The position numbers and the translations under genes are program-made. The notes beneath the pieces were generated by a model. The model was not told the DNA's origin. It ran no database searches and saw nothing but the letters and a program-made list of their open reading frames with translations. From Gammaproteobacteria bacterium (lineage in GTDB: Bacteria > Pseudomonadota > Gammaproteobacteria > Burkholderiales > Burkholderiaceae_C), in the NCBI GenBank assembly GCA_018828125.1, contig JAHJWB010000023.1, positions 186,001 through 250,000 of the forward strand: DNA of 64,000 bases. The letters run 5' to 3'. Positions 50,946 through 59,460 of the stretch are shown in pieces. Each line of letters opens with the position of its first letter. Position 1 is the stretch's first letter.

Positions 50946-51733
50946 ATAGATGCGGCGGCAGCGGGCATGTTCTGCACACGGTCCACCATCTCTTGCGCAA
51001 ACTCCACAAAGGCCTGGCTGCCCTTGGCGGCCGGGTCAAACACCACGCCGGGCAGCCCGTAGCTGGGCGCCTCGGCCAAGCGCACATTGCGGGGGATGAC
51101 GCTGTTGAACACCTTCTCGCCAAAGTGGCCCTTGAGCTGGTCGCTGACTTGCTGCTGCAACGTGATGCGTGGGTCAAACATCACGCGCAGCAGGCCGATG
51201 ATCTGCAGGTCGGCGTTGAGGTTGGCATGCACCTGCTTGATGGTGTTGACCAGATCGGTCAGGCCTTCGAGCGCGAAGTATTCGCACTGCATGGGCACGA
51301 TCACGCCGTGCGCGCTGCACAGTCCGTTGAGGGTGAGCATGCTTAAAGAAGGCGGGCAGTCGATGAGTACAAAGTCATAGTCGCCATCGGCCTCGGCCAG
51401 CGCGGCCTTCAGGCGCTTTTCGCGGTGGTCCAGCGCCACCAGTTCGACCTCGGCACCCGCCAGTTCGCGGTTGGCGCCCAGCACCCAGTAGCCACACTTT
51501 TCCGACAGCACGGCCGCCTCTTTGACCGAGGCGGATTCGAGCAGCACGTCGTACACCGTGAGGTCGAGGCTGCGCTTGTCCACACCCGAACCCATGGTGG
51601 CGTTGCCCTGCGGGTCCAGGTCGACCATCAGCACACGCTGGCCGATCTTGGCCAGGCCCGCAGCCAGGTTGACGGTGGTGGTGGTCTTGCCAACGCCACC
51701 CTTTTGGTTGGCAACGCAGAAAATTTTGGCCAT
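50921..51733 (-). CDS. parA: Chromosome partitioning ATPase ParA
   Basis: The 270-residue protein is a Walker-type ParA/Soj: deviant Walker A KGGVGKTTT (K11-T19; signature K11 and K16), the DLDPQGNATMGSG box, Walker B DFVLIDCPPSLSML, and AEAPSYGLPGVVFDPAAKGSQAFVEFAQEM near the end. It forms DNA-bound ATP-dimers that move ParB-parS complexes. The last residues (K-L-A-S-S-A and stop) are encoded within a dispersed palindromic repeat, so the C-terminal tail may be a recent extension. It precedes a hydrolase, a small membrane protein, a cupin and parB on the same strand, and follows a LysE-type gene. Confidence 0.97.
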   Translation of the reverse strand: MAKIFCVANQKGGVGKTTTTVNLAAGLAKIGQRVLMVDLDPQGNATMGSGVDKRSLDLTVYDVLLESASVKEAAVLSEKCGYWVLGANRELAGAEVELVALDHREKRLKAALAEADGDYDFVLIDCPPSLSMLTLNGLCSAHGVIVPMQCEYFALEGLTDLVNTIKQVHANLNADLQIIGLLRVMFDPRITLQQQVSDQLKGHFGEKVFNSVIPRNVRLAEAPSYGLPGVVFDPAAKGSQAFVEFAQEMVDRVQNMPAAAASIAKLASSA

Positions 51734-51772
51734 GTGGATGTTGCAGTCCGTGTTGTTGTTGTCGTTGTTGTT

Positions 51773-52408
51773 TTATTTGGAGATGGCGAGCTTGATGCCA
51801 AAGCCGATCAGAAAAACGCCCGCCACTTTTTCCAGCATGCGGCCAATGCGCGGGATGGCGCGCGTGCGCTCGCCCAGGTGGTGGGTGAGCAGCACGACGA
51901 CCAGCGTGAGCAGCACGGCGACCAGCCCGTAAATAAACGTCAGCACCGCCACCGTGGCCGCCATCACGCCAAAGGTCAGCATGCCTTGATGGTGTGCGGG
52001 GTCCACAAACAGCGGGAAGAACGCCATGTAGAACACGATGGCCTTGGGATTGAGCAAGGTGATCAACGCTGCCTGCTTGAAATAGTGGCGCGGCTGGATG
52101 TTGAGGATGGGTTGAGCCCCGGGCTTGGCCGTGAGCATCTTGAAGCCCAACCAGGCCAAGTAGGCCGCGCCCAACCACTGCACTGCATTGAACGCCGTGG
52201 GGTACGTGGCCAGCAGCGCCGCCACACCGGCCACCGCGGCCCACATCAACACCTGGTCACCCGCGATCACACCCATCGTGGCAGCCAAACCGCCACGCAC
52301 GCCGCCCTTGCTGGTGGAGGTGATGAGCGCCAGATTGCCGGGGCCCGGAATGAGCAGGAACAACACAATGGCGGCGACAAAGGCGCCGTAGTCTGCGATG
52401 CCGAACAT
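51773..52408 (-). CDS. LysE/RhtB family amino-acid exporter
   Basis: The 211-residue product (ATG 52408, GGGAGAG upstream) is a LysE/RhtB translocator: FVAAIVLFLLIPGPGNLALITSTSKGGVRGG at the N terminus, GAAYLAWLGFKMLTA in the middle and FFPLFVD after the family LLNPKAIVFYMAFF block, with six hydrophobic helices. It would export an amino acid or related metabolite; the substrate is unknown. It sits between rsmG and parA, breaking the common mnmG-rsmG-parA order, on the same strand. Confidence 0.9.
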   Translation of the reverse strand: MFGIADYGAFVAAIVLFLLIPGPGNLALITSTSKGGVRGGLAATMGVIAGDQVLMWAAVAGVAALLATYPTAFNAVQWLGAAYLAWLGFKMLTAKPGAQPILNIQPRHYFKQAALITLLNPKAIVFYMAFFPLFVDPAHHQGMLTFGVMAATVAVLTFIYGLVAVLLTLVVVLLTHHLGERTRAIPRIGRMLEKVAGVFLIGFGIKLAISK

Positions 52409-52527
52409 GATCTCTCCCGGTGTGCTGGATGGGTGCGGCGAACTGCGCACCTGAATTGAGAGGCCGAGTTTAAGCGACCACCCTGCCCTGGCCTCGCACT
52501 GACCGCTGAAAAGTCAGCGCGCTCCCA

Positions 52528-53205
52528 TCAGGCAGGCTTCATCCAGATGATGCAGCGCTCGGCGTCAAGGCCTGGAACGGCAAGCTGTTCCACGTGAAAC
52601 ACCGACACATCGCCGGGCAGGGCCGTAATTTCATCCTCGGGGTGCTTGCCCTTCATGGCCAGCCAGACCCCGTGCGGCGCCACCAACGCAGCCCGCGACC
52701 ACGTCACAAAGTCCGGCAGAGAGGCAAACGCGCGGCAGCTGATGATGTCAAAGGGTGTCGTCAGCGTCTCGACTCGCGCGTGAACGCCGTGCAAATTGCG
52801 CAGCTTCAGCGCTACGGCTGCCTGCTGGATGAACGCCGCCTTTTTGCCCACGGTGTCCACACAGCTCACATCCACATCCGGGCAGCAGACGGCAAACACC
52901 ACACCGGGCAGACCGCCGCCCGAGCCGACATCGAGCAAGCGCACAGAGCCCTTGCCCTCCCCCGCCAGCACCGCAACATGGCGACGCAACGGAGCCACTG
53001 CCGCCAAGCTGTCCAGCAGGTGGTGCGTCAGCATCTCTTGCGGATCGCGCACAGCCGTCAGGTTGTAGACCTTGTTCCACTTCTGCAGCAGGGCCAGAAA
53101 CTCCATCAGCTGGGTGACCTGGGTATCGGCGAGGCCTAGGTTCAAAGCATCTGCGCCCGCCTGCAACTGCTGGCGCAAGGTGTCGTTGTTCATTGCCATC
53201 GTCAT
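52528..53205 (-). CDS. rsmG: 16S rRNA (guanine-N7)-methyltransferase RsmG
   Basis: The 225-residue protein methylates N7 of G527 in 16S rRNA. It has the family blocks [30 protein letters not shown], the SAM motif [17 protein letters not shown] and [18 protein letters not shown]. Its ATG overlaps the mnmG stop by 4 bp, the classic gid arrangement; M3 or M5 could also start. A near-perfect parS site lies inside the gene, encoding V-F-H-V-E-Q. Confidence 0.95.
   Translation of the reverse strand: MTMAMNNDTLRQQLQAGADALNLGLADTQVTQLMEFLALLQKWNKVYNLTAVRDPQEMLTHHLLDSLAAVAPLRRHVAVLAGEGKGSVRLLDVGSGGGLPGVVFAVCCPDVDVSCVDTVGKKAAFIQQAAVALKLRNLHGVHARVETLTTPFDIISCRAFASLPDFVTWSRAALVAPHGVWLAMKGKHPEDEITALPGDVSVFHVEQLAVPGLDAERCIIWMKPA
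52586..52601. promoter_or_regulatory. parS site (one mismatch), inside rsmG
   Basis: TGTTCCACGTGAAACA differs from the parS consensus TGTTTCACGTGAAACA at one position. Confidence 0.85.
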
Positions 53206-55184
53206 GCCGTCACTTCCCCCTCAGACTTTGCTGCGACTGCAGCAGCAGCAAACTCCTTGAACCCACCCCGCTTCAAGTGCACCATCAGCAACGAGATCGC
53301 GGCCGGGGTGATGCCTGTGATGCGCGAGGCGTGGCCCAGGGTTTCGGGGCGGTGGCGGCTGAGCACCTGACGCGCCTCGATGCTCAAGGCCGTGACCTGC
53401 ATGTAGTCCAGCTCGGCCGGCAGGCGCAGTTTTTCATAATGCGCGGCGCGCCCCACCTCATCCCGCTGCCGGTCGATGTAGCCGGAATACTTGGCCGCAA
53501 TCTCCACCTGCTCCACCACGGGCTCACTTAGCTCGCCCAGCGTTTCACGTGAAACATCGTGGGTCGCGTACTTGCCACCATCCATCGACATCAGGTTGGC
53601 GTAGTTCACATCCGGGCGGCGCAGCAGCTCGAACAGGTTGTATTCGTGCTCGATGCTCTTGCCCAGCACCCGCTCAGACTCAGCCGCAGGCAGGTTGCGC
53701 GGATTCACCCAGGTGGCCTTCAGGCGCTCTGTTTCACGTGAAACAGCATCGCGCTTGCGGCTGAACGCGTCCCAGCGCGCGTCATCTACCAGCCCCATGC
53801 GGCGCCCGGCTTCGGTCAGGCGCAGGTCGGCGTTGTCCTCGCGCAGTTGCAGGCGAAACTCGGCCCGGCTGGTGAACATGCGATAGGGCTCGGTCACACC
53901 CTTGGTGATCAGGTCGTCCACCAACACGCCCAGGTAGGCTTCGTCGCGGCCGGGCAACCAAGCGTCTTCGCCCCGGCATTGCAGCGCGGCGTTGATACCA
54001 GCGAACAGGCCCTGGGCCGCCGCCTCTTCATAACCGGTGGTGCCGTTGATCTGCCCCGCAAAAAACAGGCCCTGGATCTGGCGCGTTTCAAAGCTGCTCT
54101 TGAGCGAGCGCGGGTCAAAGTAGTCGTACTCAATGGCGTAGCCGGGGCGCAGGATGTGGGCGTTCTCCAGCCCCTTCATGCTGCGCACCAGCTCGTACTG
54201 GATGTCGAACGGCAGGCTGGTGCTGATACCGTTGGGGTAGAACTCGTGCGTGGTCAGTCCTTCGGGCTCCAGAAAGATCTGGTGACTGTCCTTGTCGGCA
54301 AAGCGGTTGATCTTGTCTTCCACGCTGGGGCAGTAGCGCGGGCCCACGCCCTCGATCTTGCCGGTGAACATGGGGCTGCGGTCAAAGCCGCTGCGGATGA
54401 TCTCGTGGGTGCGCTCGTTGGTATGCGTCACCCAGCAGGGCATCTGGCGCGGATGCATCGCTGTGTTGCCCATGAAACTAAGCACCGGGACCGACCCCTC
54501 GTTCACGCCGCCGGGCATACCGTCGCCGGGCTGCTCCGCGCATTGGGAGAAGTCGATGCTGCGCCCGTCCAGCCGCGGCGGTGTTCCCGTCTTCAGACGC
54601 CCCTGCGGCAGCTTCAACTCCTTCAAACGTGCCGACAGCGACACCGCAGGCGGGTCCCCTGCCCGCCCCGCCGCATAGTTGTTCAGCCCCACATGGATCT
54701 TGCCGTCCAGGAAGGTCCCAGCCGTCAGCACCACCGTGCGGCTGCGGAACTGGACGCCCACCTGCGTGACGGCGCCCACCACGCGGTCGCCCTCCACCAT
54801 CAGGTCGTCCACCGCTTGCTGGAAGAGCCACAGGTTGGGCTGGTTTTCAATCATGCGGCGGATGGCCGCCTTGTACAGAATGCGGTCGGCCTGGGCGCGT
54901 GTGGCACGCACGGCCGGGCCTTTGGAGCTGTTGAGGATGCGGAACTGGATGCCACCTTCGTCCGTGGCCAGCGCCATAGCCCCGCCCAGTGCATCCACCT
55001 CTTTCACCAAGTGGCCCTTGCCAATGCCGCCAATGCTGGGGTTGCAGCTCATCTGCCCCAGCGTTTCGATGTTGTGGGTCAGCAGCAGGGTTTTGCTGCC
55101 CATCCGCGCAGCAGCCAGCGCGGCTTCGGTGCCTGCATGGCCACCGCCGACAACGATCACATCAAATTCCTGGGGGTACAACAT
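53202..55184 (-). CDS. mnmG: tRNA uridine 5-carboxymethylaminomethyl modification enzyme MnmG (GidA)
   Basis: Read from ATG at 55184 the protein has 660 residues, the usual MnmG size. The FAD-binding start [57 protein letters not shown] and [19 protein letters not shown] are all present, as is the C-terminal MnmE-interacting region. With MnmE it makes the cmnm5U34 modification of certain tRNAs, using FAD, glycine and methylene-tetrahydrofolate. The stop overlaps rsmG by 4 bp. Two parS sites lie in its 3' half, where they encode V-S-R-E-T. Upstream in-frame sequence to 55481 overlaps the divergent CRP-like gene and is not counted. Confidence 0.97.
   Translation of the reverse strand: MLYPQEFDVIVVGGGHAGTEAALAAARMGSKTLLLTHNIETLGQMSCNPSIGGIGKGHLVKEVDALGGAMALATDEGGIQFRILNSSKGPAVRATRAQADRILYKAAIRRMIENQPNLWLFQQAVDDLMVEGDRVVGAVTQVGVQFRSRTVVLTAGTFLDGKIHVGLNNYAAGRAGDPPAVSLSARLKELKLPQGRLKTGTPPRLDGRSIDFSQCAEQPGDGMPGGVNEGSVPVLSFMGNTAMHPRQMPCWVTHTNERTHEIIRSGFDRSPMFTGKIEGVGPRYCPSVEDKINRFADKDSHQIFLEPEGLTTHEFYPNGISTSLPFDIQYELVRSMKGLENAHILRPGYAIEYDYFDPRSLKSSFETRQIQGLFFAGQINGTTGYEEAAAQGLFAGINAALQCRGEDAWLPGRDEAYLGVLVDDLITKGVTEPYRMFTSRAEFRLQLREDNADLRLTEAGRRMGLVDDARWDAFSRKRDAVSRETERLKATWVNPRNLPAAESERVLGKSIEHEYNLFELLRRPDVNYANLMSMDGGKYATHDVSRETLGELSEPVVEQVEIAAKYSGYIDRQRDEVGRAAHYEKLRLPAELDYMQVTALSIEARQVLSRHRPETLGHASRITGITPAAISLLMVHLKRGGFKEFAAAAVAAKSEGEVTA
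53541..53556. promoter_or_regulatory. parS site (one mismatch), inside mnmG
   Basis: CGTTTCACGTGAAACA differs from the parS consensus only in its first base. It encodes V-S-R-E-T on the mnmG strand. Confidence 0.9.
53730..53745. promoter_or_regulatory. parS site (perfect), inside mnmG
   Basis: TGTTTCACGTGAAACA is an exact match to the parS palindrome. It lies 189 bp from the neighbouring site in the same gene. Confidence 0.95.
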
Positions 55185-55334
55185 GGGGACACTCCGGGGC
55201 CTGGCGGGCCCGATAATCAAAACACCCGGTGCGCGCGGGCACCCTGTCAAAGGCGCCGCACACCGGCCCTGCTGGAGGTGGACGCGCTCGGCGCCCCAGC
55301 AGGCAACCCGCGATTTTCCCACTTTACGCAGGCC

Positions 55335-55934
55335 GTGTCTGTTTCTACGCCCCTCACCGTCGTTCTGACCGAGTTGCTTGGTGCCCCACCCCCGGCCATA
55401 GAGGCCTGGTGGGCACACGCCGAGCGGCGCTTGCTGGAGCGCGGCCAGCCCCTGCTGCGGGCGGGCGAGCACTGGCGGCACCTTTGGTGGGTGGAGCGCG
55501 GCGCGCTGCGGCTGTATTACCTAGACCGCGACGGAGCCGAGTCCAACAAGAACTTCTTTCTGGACGGCGCCCTGTGCTGGCCGATCACCCCCACATTGCG
55601 CCAGCAGTCGGTGATGTTTCACGTGGAACCACTGGAAGACAGCGTGGTGTGGGCCCTGCCCTTTCCAGCTGACCCAGATGCGCCGTTACCCAGCGAAGGC
55701 TGGGCACCGTGGGCTGAGCTGGAGCACCGGGTGCTCGGCGCCCTGCTCGACGGCAAGATGCAGCGCGAGCAGGAGTTCTTGCAGCTCAGCGCCCGCCAGC
55801 GCTACACCCGCTTGCTGGAGCAGCACCCGCAGTGGGCCGAGCGCATCGCGCTCAAACACCTGGCTTCGTACCTGGGCGTGACCGATGTTTCGCTGTCGCG
55901 CCTGCGCAGCGAGATGGGGCTTATCAAAGGATAA
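55335..55934 (+). CDS. CRP/FNR-like cyclic-nucleotide-binding-domain regulator
   Basis: Read from GTG at 55335 the product has 199 residues. An N-terminal cNMP-like beta barrel is seen ([52 protein letters not shown]), then a long helix ([48 protein letters not shown]), the last part a short HTH. This is the pattern of Crp-family regulators of the DUF-like YeiL/BTB type seen in many Burkholderiales; the ligand is unknown and no FNR-type cysteine cluster is present. It is divergent from mnmG with 150 bp between starts. A degenerate parS lies inside. The start codon is uncertain. Confidence 0.75.
   Translation: MSVSTPLTVVLTELLGAPPPAIEAWWAHAERRLLERGQPLLRAGEHWRHLWWVERGALRLYYLDRDGAESNKNFFLDGALCWPITPTLRQQSVMFHVEPLEDSVVWALPFPADPDAPLPSEGWAPWAELEHRVLGALLDGKMQREQEFLQLSARQRYTRLLEQHPQWAERIALKHLASYLGVTDVSLSRLRSEMGLIKG
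55615..55630. promoter_or_regulatory. Degenerate parS-like site in the CRP-like gene
   Basis: TGTTTCACGTGGAACC has two mismatches to parS. It is the fourth such motif in 3 kb. Confidence 0.5.
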
Positions 55935-55988
55935 GGCGCGGGATGCGTGCAATCGGCAGAGTGCAGGCATCTCACCAAAGGCCCGCCC

Positions 55989-56513
55989 ATGACCACTGCC
56001 CAACATGCCCGCCAAAGGCCCGCCCCGCTCTCCCTCATCCCACACGCCCTCGCTGTGTTGTGGCTGGGCCTCATGGCAGGGTTCCTCGGCACTTACAGTG
56101 CCAACATCAACCTGGCTATGCTGCAGATGGACGGTGCCACCTACGCCATCGTGCAGTCGGCCTTCAACCGCAACGTGCGGCACGCACTGTTCTTCGCGCT
56201 GTTCTTTGGCCCACCGCTGTGGTGCGCGCTGGCAGTGGCTACGGCCTGGCGTGAACACCGCGCGCTGTGGTGGCGCCTGCTGGCCCTGGTGGGCGTGGCC
56301 TACCTGCTGGGCATCGTGTTCTTCACCCAGCAGGTCAACCTGCCGCTCAACCACACGACAGAAGCCTGGAACCCCCAAGCCCTGCCCGGCGACTGGGCCC
56401 AGGTGCGCGGCCAGTGGAATGCCGCCAACCTGTGGCGTGCGTTGCTCAGCCTGGCTTGTTTTGCCACGGCGCTGGGAACGCTGGTGGGGCGGCTTGCGGG
56501 GCACCGCACGTAG
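55989..56513 (+). CDS. DUF1772-type membrane protein
   Basis: The 174-residue product (ATG 55989) has four hydrophobic segments and the DUF1772-like layout: a first helix (LAVLWLGLMAGFLGTYSANINLAM), SAFNRNVRHALFFALFF, GVAYLLGIVFFTQQVNLPLN and a C-terminal helix with LWRALLSLACFATALGTLVG. The polar loop NLPLNHTTEAW contains a pair of Asn and His residues common in this family, whose role is unknown. It lies 54 bp after the CRP-like gene on the same strand and may be its target. Confidence 0.78.
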   Translation: MTTAQHARQRPAPLSLIPHALAVLWLGLMAGFLGTYSANINLAMLQMDGATYAIVQSAFNRNVRHALFFALFFGPPLWCALAVATAWREHRALWWRLLALVGVAYLLGIVFFTQQVNLPLNHTTEAWNPQALPGDWAQVRGQWNAANLWRALLSLACFATALGTLVGRLAGHRT

Positions 56514-56634
56514 ATAGACGTAGATCGCGACCACCGCACCACTTGCCTGCGCGACCGCACCGCCACAAAACCCTGCCCGGCATGCCTCGCTTGCAGGATT
56601 CCTGCCGCACGCCTGTGATTCAATCGCAGGCACC

Positions 56635-57252
56635 ATGCCCCAGACCACCACCCACTCCTCCCTCCTCATCTTTGCCGGCAGCACACGCCAGCAATCGTTC
56701 AACCGCAAACTGGCCCACGCCACCGCCGCCATCGCACGCGACGCGGGTGCCAACGTCACGCTGCTGGAACTGTCGGATTTCGACATCCCGCTGTACAACG
56801 CCGACCTCGAAGCCCAGGGCACGCCCGCCGACGTGATCCGCCTCAAGGAAATTCTGTGGCAGCACCCCGCCTGGGTCATCTGCTCGCCTGAATACAACGG
56901 CAGCTACACCGCCCTGCTCAAGAACACGATCGACTGGGCCTCCAGCCCGGTCAAGGGCAACCCCGACTGGCAGGACGGCGGCAAGAGTTTTCGCGGCAAG
57001 GTGGTGGGCATGCTCAGCGCGTCGCCGGGGGCACTGGGCGGCCTGCGCTCGCAAAGCCACCTGGCCCCCTTGCTCATCAACGCCGAATGCTGGCTGGCGC
57101 CCAAGGCGTTTGCGCTGGGCTCGGCCGGTAACGCGTTTGACGACAGCGGCGCCCTCATCCAGCAAGCCCACCACGACCGCGTGCGCGCCGTGGTCGACCA
57201 GGTGCTGTGGGCATCCAGCCGCCTGCACGGCGATGCGCCTGCTGGAAAGTGA
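56635..57252 (+). CDS. NADPH-dependent FMN reductase-like oxidoreductase
   Basis: The 205-residue protein is a flavodoxin-like NAD(P)H:FMN reductase: the phosphate loop GSTRQQSFNRKLAHAT, SPEYNGSYTALLKNTIDWASS (the conserved YNGS/T motif that binds the flavin), and GKVVGMLSASPGALGGLRSQSHL. Members of this group reduce FMN, quinones, chromate or azo dyes. A repeat lies downstream before the YkgJ gene. No operon partner. Confidence 0.9.
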   Translation: MPQTTTHSSLLIFAGSTRQQSFNRKLAHATAAIARDAGANVTLLELSDFDIPLYNADLEAQGTPADVIRLKEILWQHPAWVICSPEYNGSYTALLKNTIDWASSPVKGNPDWQDGGKSFRGKVVGMLSASPGALGGLRSQSHLAPLLINAECWLAPKAFALGSAGNAFDDSGALIQQAHHDRVRAVVDQVLWASSRLHGDAPAGK

Positions 57253-57262
57253 ACACCAAAAT

Positions 57263-57325
57263 TTGAGTCAAATTGGCCTCTAGCGCTTGTCTGACAAGCG
57301 CCAGCAGCTACATAAACAATAGCAA
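57263..57325 (-). repeat. Dispersed palindromic repeat, copy 8
   Basis: GTCAAATTGGCCTCTAGCGC, then TTGTCTGACAAGCGCCAGCA, then GCTACATAAACAATAGCAAA matches the reverse-oriented consensus, with the right arm altered. It ends 7 bp before the YkgJ start codon. Confidence 0.8.
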
Positions 57326-57331
57326 AAACCC

Positions 57332-57610
57332 ATGAACTGCCGCCCCGGCTGCGGCGCCTGCTGCACCGCCCCCTCCATCAGCTCCCCCATCCCGGGCATG
57401 CCCCAGGGCAAGCCTGCGGGGGTGCGGTGCATTCAGCTGGGGGACGATGCGCGCTGCCGCATTTTTGGGCAGCCCGAGCGACCGGCGGTGTGCGGCGGGT
57501 TGATGCCGTCGGTGGAAATGTGCGGAACCAGCAATGGGCAGGCCTTGGTGTATCTGACGCAACTGGAGCGGCTGACGCAGCCGGGAATTGTTGGCGAACC
57601 GGTGGCGTAG
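57332..57610 (+). CDS. YkgJ-family cysteine-cluster protein
   Basis: The 92-residue protein begins [14 protein letters not shown], the C-x3-C-x2-CC motif of YkgJ (CxxCxxCC-type) proteins predicted to bind zinc or iron-sulfur. Further cysteines are at [13 protein letters not shown] and [14 protein letters not shown], matching the family. Function is unknown. It starts 7 bp after a dispersed repeat. Confidence 0.88.
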   Translation: MNCRPGCGACCTAPSISSPIPGMPQGKPAGVRCIQLGDDARCRIFGQPERPAVCGGLMPSVEMCGTSNGQALVYLTQLERLTQPGIVGEPVA

Positions 57611-57641
57611 CCGGTACTCTTTCCATCGGGCGGGGTACCCA

Positions 57642-58010
57642 CTACTTCATCGAGTGAAGACCGACCTTGTTGCCCTCGGTGTCCACAAAATGGGCAAAGA
57701 AGCCAAAGTCATTGCCAATCTCCGTCTTGGGCACCACCACCGCCCCGCCCGCCTGCTCCACCCGCGCGAGCATGGGGGCCAGGTCATCGCCACCGTTGAG
57801 GTACACCATTGTTCCGTTCTGCGACGGCACGCCGCCCTCGCCTTGCACAATCGCCCCGCCGACCGCCGAGGAGTCAGAGGACAACATTCCCATCAGGGTC
57901 GGCCCCATGGCCATCGGTTCGATGGTGATTCCAAGCACTTTCTCATAGAAGCCCTTGGCGCGGCTGAAGTCTGCGACAGGAATCTCGAACCAGTTCAAAG
58001 CGTGGGCCAT
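57642..58010 (-). CDS. VOC family protein
   Basis: The 122-residue product (ATG 58010, AGGAGA upstream) is a VOC-fold protein: ALNWFEIPVADFSRAKGFYEKVLG, MVYLNGGDDLAPMLARVEQAGGAVVVPKTEIGNDFGFFAHFVDTEGNKVGLHS, including the closing Glu. Such proteins include glyoxalase-like and epimerase-like enzymes; substrate unknown. It ends convergently with the YkgJ gene. Confidence 0.86.
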   Translation of the reverse strand: MAHALNWFEIPVADFSRAKGFYEKVLGITIEPMAMGPTLMGMLSSDSSAVGGAIVQGEGGVPSQNGTMVYLNGGDDLAPMLARVEQAGGAVVVPKTEIGNDFGFFAHFVDTEGNKVGLHSMK

Positions 58011-58227
58011 GGTGTCTCCTGGGTGGGGGAAATGAAAAATCCGCAGCCGAAGTTTGCGCAGAGTGGCGCCGCACGGCAAGCCAAATTTTTTGGGCGCCCC
58101 ACGCAAGAGAGCAGCGCCAACAAGAACGCCACCCCAACATTCCCACTTTCTCTCCAACCCCCACGCTGGGTTGCCTGCGCACTCCGGGTTGGGTACAACG
58201 CCTCCATTCAGTGCATCCGTCCAGACT

Positions 58228-58290
58228 TGGATGATAAGTGCCTGCAGCGCTTTCACAGCAAGCGCTAGTAGCTATCAAAACAGAAGCAAA
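58228..58290 (-). repeat. Dispersed palindromic repeat, copy 9 (degenerate)
   Basis: CAGCGCTTTCACAGCAAGCGCT, then AGTAGCTATCAAAACAGAAG keeps the right arm and the TAGCTATCAAAA flank. It lies in the 353-bp spacer before the sigma factor gene, next to the promoter at 58301; the rest of that spacer holds nothing recognised. Confidence 0.65.
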
Positions 58291-58300
58291 TGAGGGTCGT

Positions 58301-58327
58301 TGTCACAAATCAAAGGCCGCCCACGTC
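58301..58327 (+). promoter_or_regulatory. Probable ECF41-type promoter of the sigma gene
   Basis: TGTCACA (58301-58307) and CGTC (58324-58327) are separated by 16 bases, the layout reported for ECF41 sigma promoters. It lies 37 bp before the sigma start, suggesting autoregulation. Confidence 0.75.
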
Positions 58328-58363
58328 TTTTTAAGATCCAGCCGCACGCCGCCCCATGCCACC

Positions 58364-59272
58364 ATGACCACTCAATCTGCTCCCACAGACCCCTTCACCA
58401 CCCTGCGCCCGCGCCTGTTCGGCATTGCCTACCGCATGCTGGGCGCGCGGGCCGATGCCGAGGATGTGTTGCAGGACGCCTGGCTGCGCTGGAACCGCCA
58501 GGACGTCACCGTGCTGCAGTCGGCCGAGGCGTGGCTGGTGACGGTGGTCACGCGGCTGTCCATTGACCGACTGCGCGTCCTGAAGGCCGAGCGCGAGGCC
58601 TATGTGGGCTGGTGGCTGCCGGAGCCGCTGGTGCAGCTGCACCCCGACGGCCACGACGCGCAACACCACAACACCCCCGAGTCGGCGGCCGAACTAGCGG
58701 GCGAGCTGTCGGTGGCGTTTTTGTATGTGCTGGAGCGGCTGGGGCCAGAGGAACGCGCGGCGTTTCTGCTGCGCCAGGTGTTTGACTACGACTACTCCGA
58801 GATCGCCGCCCAGCTGGGCAAGACCGAGGCCAGCTGCCGCCAGATGGTGCACCGCGCCAGCGAGCGCGTACAGCAGGCGCGCACGCGTTTTGAGGTGCCG
58901 CAGACCGTGCACCACCAGCTGTTGCAGCGATTCATGCTGGCGGCCAAAAGCGGCGACCGCAACGCCATCGAGGCGCTGCTGAGCGACGACGCGCAACTGA
59001 TTGGCGACGGCGGTGGCAAGGTGGCCTCGTTCCCCAAGCCGCTCATCGGCGCATTTCGCATTGCCATGTTGTACTGGGCGCAGTACCGCCGCCTGGGCGA
59101 GCAACTGGTCTACCGCATCGCTCTGATCAACGGCGAGCCCGGATTGCTGTACTACACCAACGGCCGCCTCGACTCGGCCCAGGCGTTTGTGACGGATGGC
59201 GAGCGCATCGTGGCGATTTACGCGGTGCGCAATCCGGACAAGCTGGCGGGCATTCCGGCCACGCTGGATTGA
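58364..59272 (+). CDS. ECF41-type RNA polymerase sigma factor with SnoaL-like extension
   Basis: The 302-residue protein (ATG 58364) has sigma-70 region 2 (LRPRLFGIAYRMLGARADAEDVLQDAWLRW) and region 4 (LGPEERAAFLLRQVFDYDYSEIAAQLGKTEASCRQMVHRASERVQ). A fused C-terminal NTF2/SnoaL-like domain carries the ECF41 hallmarks: the linker WLPEP, DGGGK and NPDKL. In this family the extension regulates sigma activity in place of an anti-sigma factor. An ECF41-type promoter stands before the gene and another before the carboxymuconolactone-decarboxylase gene, its usual partner. A 14-bp tandem duplication surrounds its stop codon. Confidence 0.94.
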   Translation: MTTQSAPTDPFTTLRPRLFGIAYRMLGARADAEDVLQDAWLRWNRQDVTVLQSAEAWLVTVVTRLSIDRLRVLKAEREAYVGWWLPEPLVQLHPDGHDAQHHNTPESAAELAGELSVAFLYVLERLGPEERAAFLLRQVFDYDYSEIAAQLGKTEASCRQMVHRASERVQQARTRFEVPQTVHHQLLQRFMLAAKSGDRNAIEALLSDDAQLIGDGGGKVASFPKPLIGAFRIAMLYWAQYRRLGEQLVYRIALINGEPGLLYYTNGRLDSAQAFVTDGERIVAIYAVRNPDKLAGIPATLD

Positions 59273-59352
59273 AGGCGCTGGATTGAAGGCGCTGGGTTGG
59301 CGTTGGGGGTGGGTGGCGTTCGCAGCGGTGCTGGCCTTTTTTTCAGCCGCAC

Positions 59353-59379
59353 TGTCACAGGCATCCGCGGCAGCACGTC
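59353..59379 (+). promoter_or_regulatory. Probable ECF41-type promoter of the CMD gene
   Basis: TGTCACA (59353-59359) and CGTC (59376-59379) are again separated by exactly 16 bases. It lies 82 bp before the start of the AhpD-like gene, the likely target. Confidence 0.8.
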
Positions 59380-59460
59380 TTATCGACATGAGCGGCGCGA
59401 CACGTCCGCGACGCTCATCACCAACCTTTCGAACCACACTTCCCTTCAAGGAGCCCTGCC

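Noticed and set aside
53847-55334. Long plus-strand frame upstream of the CRP-like gene
   Set aside because: It lies antisense to mnmG and only the last 199 residues show a real domain.
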